A program made the position numbers and the translations under genes. A DNA stretch of 64,000 nucleotides from Didymella arachidicola (taxonomy: Eukaryota; Ascomycota; Dothideomycetes; Pleosporales; Didymellaceae), in assembly GCA_016630955.3 (NCBI GenBank), contig CM049986.1, positions 248,001 to 312,000 on the forward strand, in the 5' to 3' direction. Below, piece after piece: positions 1 to 9,522 of this stretch (positions within the stretch are counted from its first letter, which is position 1; each line of letters begins with the position of its first letter). Under the pieces are notes generated by a model. The model was not told where the DNA came from. It made no database searches and saw only the letters and a list, made by a program, of their open reading frames with translations.

Positions 1-2620
1 GGTCAAACTCGCCACTCATGCTGACCATGGCAAGAGCGTCGGCATCTGTGCTTCGAGGGCGCATCATCGCGTTGAATATTTCAATCGACGACTGTTGCAC
101 ATAGAACTGACTGGCAATGCGGCCCACATCCTTAGCGCGGAGGTCTTCAGTGGTCTCGTTGAAGATGATCATCTGACTCTTTTGCAAGACACGGGCGGCG
201 TCGATGATAAGCTTACGTCTCCGTCCCACCAGCTGCGGGTCGTCCCTAATCTCCGCCCACTCGATGCCATACAGCAGAGGACTCTTCTGCATGCGCACAA
301 ACAGATATGAGTATCCAAGCCATTGGACAGCTTCTGATACTGTGGTGACGGTACCGAGTGAGATCTCAGCGTTGAGGTTGTCGACGAGCTTGGACGAGAA
401 TCGAGACTCGATCGGCTGCTGTTCTGTGATTGCTCGCATGTAGTGGTCAAGACGGTCATGAGTAGTACAGATGAAGCCAATACCAGTGTCCTGGAATTGA
501 GGACGACCGGCACGACCGAAGATCTGCAGAACGTCCAAGATGCCCAAATCCGTGAACTTGCCCTCTTGCGCGTTATAAACTTGAGTGCCCTTGATCAATA
601 CAGCAGCAGCTGGCAAGTTGACACCCCATGCGAGAGTCGCCGTACAACACAGGACCTTGATGACACCCTCGGCAAAGAGGCGTTCGATGAGGTTCCGGTC
701 TGAACGAGGCATTCCAGCGTGATGCGTACCCATGCCCTTCCCTAGCAACTCACGCAGCTCCCGTCCCTTGGACTGCTTCATATCACGGACAGCGGCATCG
801 TACTTTGGGTGGTCTGTCGGATCGAAGAGATCGGCACACTGATCGTCCATGGCTTGATCAAACAGCCTTCTCGCGGTTTTTACGGTATCTTTGCGAGAGT
901 GAACGAAGACCATGATCTGATGCCCTCGCTCCAGCATCTGCTTGACCTTGTCGAAAGCCACCTGCTCCAGATTCTCGCGCGATTTCATCGTTCCAGGCTT
1001 GCCTTTCGCACCGATGAAATGCTGCTCCAGAGGAACAGGACGGAAAGACGCATCGAAGTAGAACAGGCCAGCCATCTTGTTTACACGGAGGAAGTCGGCG
1101 ACGTCGACGTAGTTGGGCAATGTAGCAGAAAGACCAACAATACGGATAAGGGATTGCGTGCTCTCAACTTGTCGCTGTGTTCGTGCCACCAAGCTCTCCA
1201 AGACAGCACCTCGTTCGTCATGCAACATGTGCACCTCATCGATAATGAGCAGGCGTACCTTCTGGACCAGCTCAGTATCTCCCGTGCTCTTTCTGGTCAC
1301 AACATCCCACTTCTCAGGAGTTGTGACAATGATCTGAGTATCGAGGATCTCAGCTTTGGTAAGATGCATGTCTCCTGTCAACTCGCGGGCCTTGATGCCT
1401 AGCCACGCCAGACGCTTGCCGAGCTTCTCTGTAACTTCAGCTGCAAGTGCCTTCATGGGTGCAACGTAGATGATCTTGAAGTCCTCCATCATGACTGTAA
1501 AGTCGGTGGCTTCGGGCTCCTCAATTGGATTGGGTACAATGTTTTTTCCTATCGTGTTGAGGATAGTGAGCATGGCAGCGTCCGTTTTACCGGCACCAGT
1601 AGGCGCGCAGATGAGCATGTTCTCGCTTGTCTTGTATGCCATCGGGTATACAAGACTCTGCATGCGGTTGAGGGCTTTGTAACCCTTGAAAGTTCGCTGG
1701 CACAAGCCATCAAGCTCGTTAATCTCAACAAGCCTGCGACCTTCTCCAATGGTACCGACCGGCATCGCAGGGATCTCGTACTCTTCATAGAGGTTGTCAT
1801 CATGGTGTTTGTGATTAGTGGGAAGTGTGTATTTCTTGCCGTAGGCAGACAGCTTGTTACCTGCAGAGTAGGTCTGGTAAACATGGGGATACTGAGGTCC
1901 AGTACGATCGACTGCAGCCGAGAGGGAGGCGTTCTTATGCTCCCAGTCTTGCCTACGCAGCGCCTCTTCGCGCTCTGCTCTTGTCATGAGACGACCCGAG
2001 ATGCCGGTGTCTTCTCCTGGCTTGGGCTCGAGCAAAGAGCGCGTAATGTCCCTTCGATGAGAGATCAAATCGGTGACCAGATCCAATTCTTCATAGCCAA
2101 CAATATCAGCCAGCATCATCTGCAGCTCTTCATTGTTGCTATCACTGCTCAAGATGGCCAGAATCTGATCCTTCAGTGCGCTTGCATCTAGTCCGGAGCT
2201 TCTTTGAGCAACACCCTCGCACTTCTTGCTCAGCCATCGCTGGTCGTAGGCGCTGCTTCCATTGGCGCGCTCCTGGACCTGTTCAAGGTGGTCACTGCTG
2301 TAGTCGTCCTCGTACTCGTCGCTGATGATGTCCCAGATGTCGTCTCCGCTGGCGGTTCCTGAAAAGTCATCGTCGTCGAATTCGATATCGTCGCCATACG
2401 CTGGGGCTTTCTCAGCATCAGCGGGCAGGTTCAACTCTGCAATGGCCTTGCGCATAGTGGCAAGCTGCTCCAGCCATTGCGCCTGTGCTACATCCATGGA
2501 AGACGACATGTTGGGCGGTGCGGTAATCTGTCTGCCCGCCACCAAGTCGACAGTTTTGATGTTCAACACTTGTGTGAGTCGATGTGAGTCGAGGTAGTCG
2601 CCTCGTTCAAAGTTTCCCAT
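1..2620 (-). CDS. SLH1: SLH1/ASCC3-type Ski2-like RNA helicase, 5' part (3' end off the window)
   Basis: One open frame of about 873 codons with no intron, starting at the ATG at 2618-2620 and leaving the window at base 1, so only the N-terminal 40-45% is present. After an acidic N-terminal region it shows the first helicase cassette: motif I APTGAGKT (about 1581-1606), the VAPMKALAAE box, TTPEKWD, motif II DEVH (1229-1240), GLSATLPN, HHAGM and the FGRAGRPQ box. The start of the Sec63-type region (LNAEISLGTV) follows. DEVH with ICAPTGAGKT and PMKALAAE fits ASCC3/Slh1 better than the spliceosomal paralogue Brr2. Known family members are cytosolic ATPases of the RQC-trigger complex that split collided ribosomes. 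A downstream ATG at codon 38 is an alternative start. The gene is divergent from YKT6, with about 200 bp between the two starts. Confidence 0.9.
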   Translation of the reverse strand, partial: MGNFERGDYLDSHRLTQVLNIKTVDLVAGRQITAPPNMSSSMDVAQAQWLEQLATMRKAIAELNLPADAEKAPAYGDDIEFDDDDFSGTASGDDIWDIISDEYEDDYSSDHLEQVQERANGSSAYDQRWLSKKCEGVAQRSSGLDASALKDQILAILSSDSNNEELQMMLADIVGYEELDLVTDLISHRRDITRSLLEPKPGEDTGISGRLMTRAEREEALRRQDWEHKNASLSAAVDRTGPQYPHVYQTYSAGNKLSAYGKKYTLPTNHKHHDDNLYEEYEIPAMPVGTIGEGRRLVEINELDGLCQRTFKGYKALNRMQSLVYPMAYKTSENMLICAPTGAGKTDAAMLTILNTIGKNIVPNPIEEPEATDFTVMMEDFKIIYVAPMKALAAEVTEKLGKRLAWLGIKARELTGDMHLTKAEILDTQIIVTTPEKWDVVTRKSTGDTELVQKVRLLIIDEVHMLHDERGAVLESLVARTQRQVESTQSLIRIVGLSATLPNYVDVADFLRVNKMAGLFYFDASFRPVPLEQHFIGAKGKPGTMKSRENLEQVAFDKVKQMLERGHQIMVFVHSRKDTVKTARRLFDQAMDDQCADLFDPTDHPKYDAAVRDMKQSKGRELRELLGKGMGTHHAGMPRSDRNLIERLFAEGVIKVLCCTATLAWGVNLPAAAVLIKGTQVYNAQEGKFTDLGILDVLQIFGRAGRPQFQDTGIGFICTTHDRLDHYMRAITEQQPIESRFSSKLVDNLNAEISLGTVTTVSEAVQWLGYSYLFVRMQKSPLLYGIEWAEIRDDPQLVGRRRKLIIDAARVLQKSQMIIFNETTEDLRAKDVGRIASQFYVQQSSIEIFNAMMRPRSTDADALAMVSMSGEFD

Positions 2621-2822
2621 CGATGACGATGACGGTCGCGTGAAGTTGCCCCACCTCTACTAGCGGGAGATTAGCAGCCGCAGTGGAACAAGCGGTGCAT
2701 GAGCATCACAGCCACGTCCAGGCACCTTTAGTCCAGCAGCCACCGTCTACCGCTCGCAAAAACACCTTCCCTGCCTGCAAACTATCCCACACACCCTTCA
2801 TACGATCGTACCCACCGCCACC
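2621..2822. promoter_or_regulatory. Shared divergent promoter between the SLH1-like helicase and YKT6
   Basis: About 200 bp separates the two divergently transcribed start codons, so both genes must take their proximal promoter from here. No clear TATA box or named factor site is visible; this is inferred from gene layout only. Confidence 0.5.
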
Positions 2823-3628
2823 ATGAAGGTCGTGTACATTGGTGTAGGCGTCCCTCACCGCCGCCTGTGACCCTGGATACTGACCGAATCCCCAGATCTT
2901 CAACAACGAGGCTAAGCCTGCCGTTGAGCTGACACACGAGAGCGACCTGTCATCGTACGGTCGCTTCACAAGAGGCAGCATCGCCGAGTTCGTACGTCTA
3001 CCACCCCTAGCGAGCCATCCCCCGCCCCGACCGCGTGCCATACCACCTCTACTCCCCATCCATCCTTAAGCACAGGACAGACACTGACAGCCAGCAGCTG
3101 ACCTTCTTCGCCGGCGAAGTCGCCCAGCGCACACGGCCCGGCCAGCGACAAGACGTCGAAGAAAAAGGTGCGCATCACCACTACCCACCAGCACCCCTCT
3201 AACCCACCCCAGAATACACATTCCACGCCTACGGCCGCACCGAAGGCATCTGCGGAATCGTCATAACCGACGACGAATACCCGACCATGGTCGCGCACCG
3301 CGTCCTCTCCAAAATCGTCGACGAATTCGTGTCAAAGTACCCGCGCACCGCATACGCCAACTTCGCAAAGGGCAGCCCGCAGCTCAGCTTCCCCGAGCTG
3401 AAGCAGTACATTACGCAGTACCAGGACCCCGCGCAGGCGGACAGCATTGTCAAGATCCAGAAGGAGCTTGATGAGACGAAGATTGTGCTGCATAAGACGA
3501 TTGAGAGCGTGTTGGAGCGAGGCGAAAAGATTGATAATTTGGTTGCGAAGAGCGATGGGTTGAGTGCGCAGAGTAAGATGTTTTATACGCAGGCGAAGAA
3601 GCAGAATTCTTGCTGTGTGGTTATGTAG
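2823..3628 (+). CDS. YKT6: YKT6, prenylated R-SNARE
   Basis: Four exons (2823-2843, 2896-2991, 3098-3167, 3213-3628) joined by GT-AG introns of 52, 106 and 45 nt give exactly 201 codons, a 200-residue protein, the normal length for Ykt6. The N-terminal longin domain begins MKVVYIGIF. The C-terminal SNARE helix contains the zero-layer arginine (VLERGEKIDNL). The protein ends CCVVM: a palmitoylated cysteine followed by a CaaX-type farnesylation site. Ykt6 is an essential R-SNARE in ER-Golgi, endosome-vacuole and autophagosome-vacuole fusion that cycles between cytosol and membranes through its lipid anchors. The 7-codon first exon is too short for routine ORF calling but is fixed by the conserved N-terminus. 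Phases agree at all three junctions. Confidence 0.95.
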
Positions 3629-4003
3629 GTGGGGATTGGGGGCGGTGGGTTGGGCTGGGCTGTGAACATACCCTTTGATTGCCTTATGACGTGCGGTTCG
3701 TTCAGTCACTGTGGTGTACCAAGAACGAAGACCCGCATGGGTGAATCCGAGCATGGCACGTCAGGGAGCACATGTATTTGGCAGCCTTTCAGGAATATGA
3801 AGGAGAATGGACACTAATGAATTGGTTTATGTACAGAAGTGATAGTGCCAACAAGGTATGCCCTCTTTGAGCATTTCACACTGAGGTCTTCTGGTTGTGT
3901 TATGTGTTATGTGTATGTGAGCACCACGTGCTGCGTGGCCGTGATGCTTCTGCTAGAGATTCTGGTCATTGTGAAGGGCAAGTCAGTGATCTTTCTCCGT
4001 CGC

Positions 4004-5137
4004 TCAGTCTTCGCCAAACACCACGAAGCTGCAGTCTTCTTCGGCCTCGAAGTAGATGTAGTCGCTGCCATCCGTCTCATCGTCCTGCATGTCCCAGTCG
4101 CTCTCGTCGTCGTCATCATCGTCGTCCTCAACCTCTAGCATTTCGAGGCGAGGGACTTCGAAGCTACCGATCGGTGTGGCCTCTGCTTTCCGCATCCCAG
4201 CCTCGTATGATCGGATTGTGTCTGTGAACACGCCGATGGTCGTGGCGAAGTCGTAGACAGCAATGCTTTGTCCCACGATGAGCGGTCCTTGCTCGAGCAG
4301 AATCGGGGCACGCGCGTAATCTTCGGAATCCTCCGACACGATCTCTTCGTCTTGCTGATCGTCGTCTTCTTCGTCATCGTCTTGCGCTTGTACTGTGTAC
4401 TTCCCCGGCGCATATCGCGGAGACCGCCGCTTGAAGTATTCCTCAGGTCGGCTTACACAAAATTCGGTGCCCGGAGTAAACTTCACCGACTTCGCTTTAT
4501 TGGGCTTTTGTGGTTGTGCTTCTGTAATAGCAAATCCTTCCGACCAGTAGAGATCCAGGGCTTGGCTTGCTGTGCGCACTTCGTCATTTTTCCAGTCCTT
4601 GTGCTGTGCCTGCCACTGCTGCTCCTCCTCTACCTGCAACTCGAGCTCTTCCAAGTATTGCAGCACTTCTAGCTTGCTCGTGATGAAAGCAGCGTACAAC
4701 GCTTCTTGTTTCTCTGTAGTCGCTTGATTAGCAGCGCGTGGTGCACGCCCCCCGGCGCCTTTGAGTGCCTTTTCCAAGGCCTGTGTGTAGCTGATGTACA
4801 TATCGACCGTGCAAACAGGACACCGCTTTACAAGATGGCCGGCTGCGATTGGATGCATCATGTGGCGGCACGAGATTGCCGTAGGCGGTTCATCCGCAGT
4901 GGGCGGTTTGACGTGTTCGGCTACATCTTCAAACACATCAGAGAAGTACCCTGAATCTTGTTTCCGGAGCCATTGTTGAAAATCTTCATGCTCATCTGCC
5001 GTAGGTAGAAAGCCTTGCTCATCCGACCTCAATGTGGTATGCAAATTCTGCCATCGCCGAAACTGCTTGAATTCGCGCGGAGTAAAGATCGCATTTGCCG
5101 AAATATCACTTCGGACACGCGGTATGTGGGTGGCCAT
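4004..5137 (-). CDS. Unrecognised acidic protein with a Cys/His cluster
   Basis: Single open frame. The frame is open further upstream to 5305, but the ATG at 5135-5137 has a strong fungal context (CAACAACATGGCC) and upstream codons look like leader, so 377 residues is preferred over 433. Around residues 120-145 there is a Cys/His cluster (C-R-H, H, H, then CPVC) that could bind zinc, but spacing does not match a classical RING or C2H2 finger. A Glu/Gln-rich predicted helix follows. The C-terminal third holds several runs of Asp/Glu (DDDEEDDD, EVEDDDDDDDE). No signal peptide or membrane segment is seen. It lies tail-to-tail with YKT6. No family is recognised and no function is offered. Confidence 0.7.
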   Translation of the reverse strand: MATHIPRVRSDISANAIFTPREFKQFRRWQNLHTTLRSDEQGFLPTADEHEDFQQWLRKQDSGYFSDVFEDVAEHVKPPTADEPPTAISCRHMMHPIAAGHLVKRCPVCTVDMYISYTQALEKALKGAGGRAPRAANQATTEKQEALYAAFITSKLEVLQYLEELELQVEEEQQWQAQHKDWKNDEVRTASQALDLYWSEGFAITEAQPQKPNKAKSVKFTPGTEFCVSRPEEYFKRRSPRYAPGKYTVQAQDDDEEDDDQQDEEIVSEDSEDYARAPILLEQGPLIVGQSIAVYDFATTIGVFTDTIRSYEAGMRKAEATPIGSFEVPRLEMLEVEDDDDDDDESDWDMQDDETDGSDYIYFEAEEDCSFVVFGED

Positions 5138-5305
5138 GTTGTTGCGTCGATCCCAGAACCTATGGTCTGGAACGCTTGAGGCCGGGCTAGGGACAATTCG
5201 AAAGTTTGCTCTCTGGATTCTCGTCGCAGACGCGTCAAGGCCTGAATAATTCGACCTTAGGTAGAACAAATCGGATGTTGCTTTGCAAGACCACCTTTTA
5301 CCCAC

Positions 5306-6569
5306 AAAGCGAAAGTCACGTTTTGAACGCGTGCTTTGTTGATAAAAGTGAAAGAGCTTTGTGCAAGTTTCTGCTGCTGTAGCCGAAAGTCAAGATCCTG
5401 CGAGCGCTCAAGGTCGCAAAATCAAATATCGCAGCGCGTTTTCGTGCTGTGCCGGAAGTAGTTTTAGAAATAATTCGTGTCTCACGCGGCGCGCTCAGAC
5501 TCCGTGGTGACCGTTACCGCTGACAAGAATGATAACGCCAAACTTCTCGGTCTTGGGGAGGTTGGAGTACCACGAATAAGCCATGACTCTGGTGCGAAGA
5601 TGATCCATTCCAGGGTATTTTTCGAGAAGTGTTTGCTTGCTGTCACGCGCTGTCCTTCCTGGTTGCGTTGTCACCGTCGCTGATGCGGGGTGAACGCTGT
5701 CGCGGCGGGGCAGGAGGTCCTGCTGTAGATGCCGTATGCAAGCGTGTTTGCTGCACGCTTTGTGTCGTTCGAGGGACGCCCGCTAGTGGGCTATAGTGAT
5801 TGCTGGTGTGGTGAAGGTGTGAAGGCTGAGCGACCGTGAAGGTCCGGAGATGAATGGTGCGGCGGTGCCACAGGTGCGTCATGTACGCCCAACTGTCACG
5901 TGCGCATTGACTCATGCCGGAAGGACTCGAAGGAGCAGCCCCGCGGCACGGTTGATTGGCGCCTTCCGTTTTCATGAATAACAATGCATTCTTCGACAAC
6001 TGCTGAGCGGTCATAGCGCTGAAATAATGTTTCCTCGAACTCTGCCACAGCCTGAACAGCCTCCATGGTACTCATTGTCGGGGCGCAACTAAAGTCGATA
6101 ATGACTGCTATGAGGGGCCGCTGAGCCACTCTATGCACTGTCAGCTTGGCAATCCTGACTGCAGTCACAGATTCCAAAGGAATATTGTCAGCATGGTGTC
6201 AGAGACGCGTCTACCTGTCGAACCTGATCTGCAAACGATATAATCACTCCGGGACCACATGAACGCGTCAGCGTCCACAGACCTTCCGGACGAGCGCTAG
6301 TGGTTCCTGAAAAAGAATGCAATATACACAAAACGAGTAATATGCAAAACGCGGAACCGCACAGGTGAGCGTACGACCATGGGTCGTTCCGTCACATCCC
6401 GATCCTATCCACACCACCACCATGTCCAAGACGCCAAGTTGTACAGTCCTTCTGAAACTCATCATTCGTCCACGCCCGTACTTTCCGTGCTCACCGTAGA
6501 CGCCGTAGAAACCGTCCTGATGTCCCATACATTCCCAAACTTTCCTCTCAGACTGCCGGGCCAGACACT
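5306..6569. other. Intergenic, no convincing gene
   Basis: About 1.3 kb upstream of the acidic protein gene and downstream of the coiled-coil gene. Only short overlapping frames are present. The longest (5896-6177, minus, 93 codons) has no recognisable motif, signal peptide or splice partner. Part must be promoter of the gene at 5137 and 3' UTR of the gene ending at 6570. Confidence 0.5.
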
Positions 6570-9222
6570 CTACTCCTGGCCTTTGGTACCGCCCATGCGC
6601 TCGATGTTAGACAAGAGCCTGCTCTTGCCAGCAGCACTCTGGCTCCTGCTCAACGCCGACTCGCCCGTAGCTTTAAATCCAAAGCCACCTGGGCGAGGCA
6701 TACCGCTAGCCTTGGGCTTTGCGTCAGAGCGACTGCTGGACAGCGAAGAGCCGGGTCGTGAAGTGGAAGAGCTGACAGAGCTGCCGCCGGCTAGGAATCC
6801 CGTGTTACGCATTGCCTGTTCGGGTGCTGGCTGCTGTCTTGGCCTACTTGTCGGGCGAGGTTCGAGGGGAGGCTGTGCGGGTGCTGCTTGGCTGCGGCGG
6901 AAGTCCTCTTCCTGCTGCATAGACTCCATCTTCTCACCGCAGAGCACGAGCATTTGTTCTGCTGCTGCAACAAGCTCGCCCTTCTCGACGCGCTCGGCCT
7001 CGAGATCTTCGAGGAGCGTTTGCTGGGATGTGCGAAGGGAGTGTAGCTCGGATTGTAGACCAGCGAGTTTGGCCTTGAGGCTCTCGATTTCAGAACGCTG
7101 GGCTTCAAGGTTGTGGAGGTCGTCAGGGTTGGAGGCGGGTCCTGCGGCTGCGTTCCTTACACACGTCTCACAAGGGCCGTTTGACTTTGTGCCAATCTCA
7201 TCAAACTTGCTGAATGTGTCGTCACGCCTGTCTTCTGCGTCGCCGATCTGCCTCTCCAGCTTGGTGATCTGGACGCGTAGCTCCTTGCAGCGCTCATCAG
7301 CCTTCTTCTGATAGTTCTCTTTCAGAGCCTTGATCTTCTTCTCGTGCTTCGCCTTGTAGGCAGCGTGGAGATCCCGCGCGACCTCATTGACCTTCTCGGC
7401 AATGGCAGATTGGCACTCAATCTCTGAGTAGATCTTCTTGTTTTCGTCCTCGTCATTATTGATGAAAGTAGTCATGTCGACGTTCTTACTCTCAGCCTCG
7501 ATGAGCCGAGTCTCGAGCTCTGTTGAGCGGGCCTCTGCATCTTCGGCGCGTCTCTCTGCTTCAGCCAAGCGTGCGAGAAGCTGATCGCGCTCTTCGTCAT
7601 TGCGTGCAAGCTCGGACTGTACATCTTGAAGTATAGTCTGCACCTCCTCGCCCTTCGTCTTCCAGTCTTCCATTTGCGCCTCAGCATATTCACGAGTCGA
7701 TCGCTCCTCGCGTACAGCCTCTTGTGCTTCGCCAACGCGGCGCTCAGCGTCCGCAACTGCTCTTGACAACGACTCAACTTCAGCTTCTTTTCCAGAAAGA
7801 CTGGCTGTCAGAGACGAGATCTGCGATTGGAACTGAGACTTTGCAGACTCCATCTCGCGGATAGTCACGGTCGGCAGTGATCGTGGGGTGGGTGGCGGGG
7901 GCAGTTCGAAGTCGAGCAGGTTCAGCAATGGGCGATTCTGACCAGGGGTAGCTGGGACGTGACCGCCTTTGGCGGGCGAGCGCTTATTTTGGTAGTACGA
8001 GCGGAGATTTGGTTCTGTGTTCGACATGCCGCCGGCATGCGAAGGTGTGCTGTTCTGAGATGCTCCGAAAGACTGGATCTGTGCTGTGAAATCAAGTAGG
8101 AGATTTGTAGTGTCGTTGTCCTTGTACGATCGGCGGGGCGTGGGCGAAGGCGTGCGTTGCGAACGGCGGACTGTAGAAGGAGTCATTTGTGGGCGTGCGC
8201 GAGGTGTCGTCTGTTGACGCGTCAGTACGGGATGGGAGTTTGTGTTTGCTTTCACCTACATCTCCTTGCTTTGTGGGGCTCTTCCTGAAAGATGCAAACT
8301 TCGTCATGTCAAGACCCGGCATCTCCGAGAAGTCGCTGAAGCGCGTATCATCAATGTCAGGCGTCGTTGCATCCGGATTGAAGTCTGTGATGTCGGCCTC
8401 CATGTTGACTTCATACTGGTTCTCGTATGACTTCCGTCTCTTATGACTCCGGTCGAGATCTGCATCCTCCATGAATCTGTTTGCCGCAACTGTGAGGCCC
8501 TCGTTGTCGCGTAGCTCTGCTCCACATCTCGAGGGTGTCTGCGACGGCGACGGTCGCTTTGATGGTGTGGGTGCAAGATCAATGGCAGCGCTGAGAGAAG
8601 GCGCACGCGGTGTAGCTTCGACATCAAAGTCAGAGGGCACCGAGGAAAGGACGGAAGACTTCGATGGCGACCGGCTCTTGCGAGTTCGGATGCTGCCAGA
8701 AGAGTTCGGGCGTTTATCGGCAATATGTGATTTCACCGGCGACTTTGACGGTGACTTGAGCGGCGAGCCTCTTAGTGTGCTTGCTCGGCTCCGGTTAGGA
8801 GTCTGTATTGTGTTGCCCTCCAGATCCTCGAGAACTTGCTGCTTGCTCGGCGAGCTCCTCAAAGTACTGGCCCGACTTCTATTTGGCGTTGGCGCTGCTG
8901 CTGCTTCTACAAAATCCTCCAATAGGTTCTTAACCGGCGATTTCCTGAGCGGGCTACTGCGCTCCTTCAACGCAGCCTTCTTCGCCGACTCGACTTTGAA
9001 AGCCGACTGTGGCACGTTCTGGTCCTCTAGATCGATCAAGCTCTGTTTGGCGGGCGTCGCGGCGATACTGGGCGCAATGTTCTCTTGGTTGTCCGGCTCG
9101 ACGTTCTCAAGGAATGGGCTTGAGGGCCCCTCATCGTAAATAGCGAGGTCGACTTCGTACTGCATCGCGTTCGACGCGGCGTTCACTTTCTCCGGCGAGA
9201 GCGTCGACATCGGTTCTGCCAT
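6570..9222 (-). CDS. Large coiled-coil protein, probably spindle pole body/septation protein (SnaD-like)
   Basis: Two exons, 8260-9222 and 6570-8210, joined in phase 0 across a 49-nt GT-AG intron, give 867 residues. Residues 1-430 are disordered and rich in SP/TP-K/R sites, including a repeated TPNRSRASTLR(S/G)SP unit, so many proline-directed kinase sites. From about 439 to 750 there is a long heptad-rich coiled coil (NLLDFELPPPPTPRSLPT directly before it, then KEAEVESL and LAEAERRAEDAEARS). The tail is Ser/Arg-rich and ends near SNIERMGGTKG. This layout and the LLDFE-PPPTPRS box match what I recall of the Aspergillus SnaD family, a spindle-pole-associated protein affecting septation and conidiation. 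The family call is from memory; the coiled coil and phosphosite-rich N-terminus are seen directly. Confidence 0.75.
8211..8259 (-). other. Intron of the coiled-coil gene
   Basis: GTAGGT donor and ACAG acceptor. Reading phase is 0 on both sides and the flanking frames otherwise end in unrelated peptide. Confidence 0.8.
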
Positions 9223-9522
9223 GGTGCGCGAGGTTCAAAAAGCGCGTCAAAGCTGTGTGGTCAGTGTCGAAGTGTGGAGGCGCGAGGATCGTGTTGATGT
9301 TGGTGTTGTTATGATTTAGCCCCATTGGGCAAGGTGCGGTTGTTGCTATGTTCGGCGTTTCGGGCTCCACTCGCCGATCGAACTGCAGCATTCACTGACT
9401 GAATCTTACTGTGTACGCGCATTCGTCTAGCTATTTGATATGTACAGATATACAACACCCCCTGCGCCAATTGCTCTACTGATGCTCCTGTTCATGCATA
9501 TTGATCAATGCCTCGCTAAAAT

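Noticed and set aside
5896..6177. 93-codon minus-strand frame
   Set aside because: No family, weak start and surrounded by stops in all frames; not enough to call a gene.
6379..7311. 310-codon plus-strand frame
   Set aside because: Antisense shadow of the coiled-coil gene; Ser/Leu-rich with no domain.
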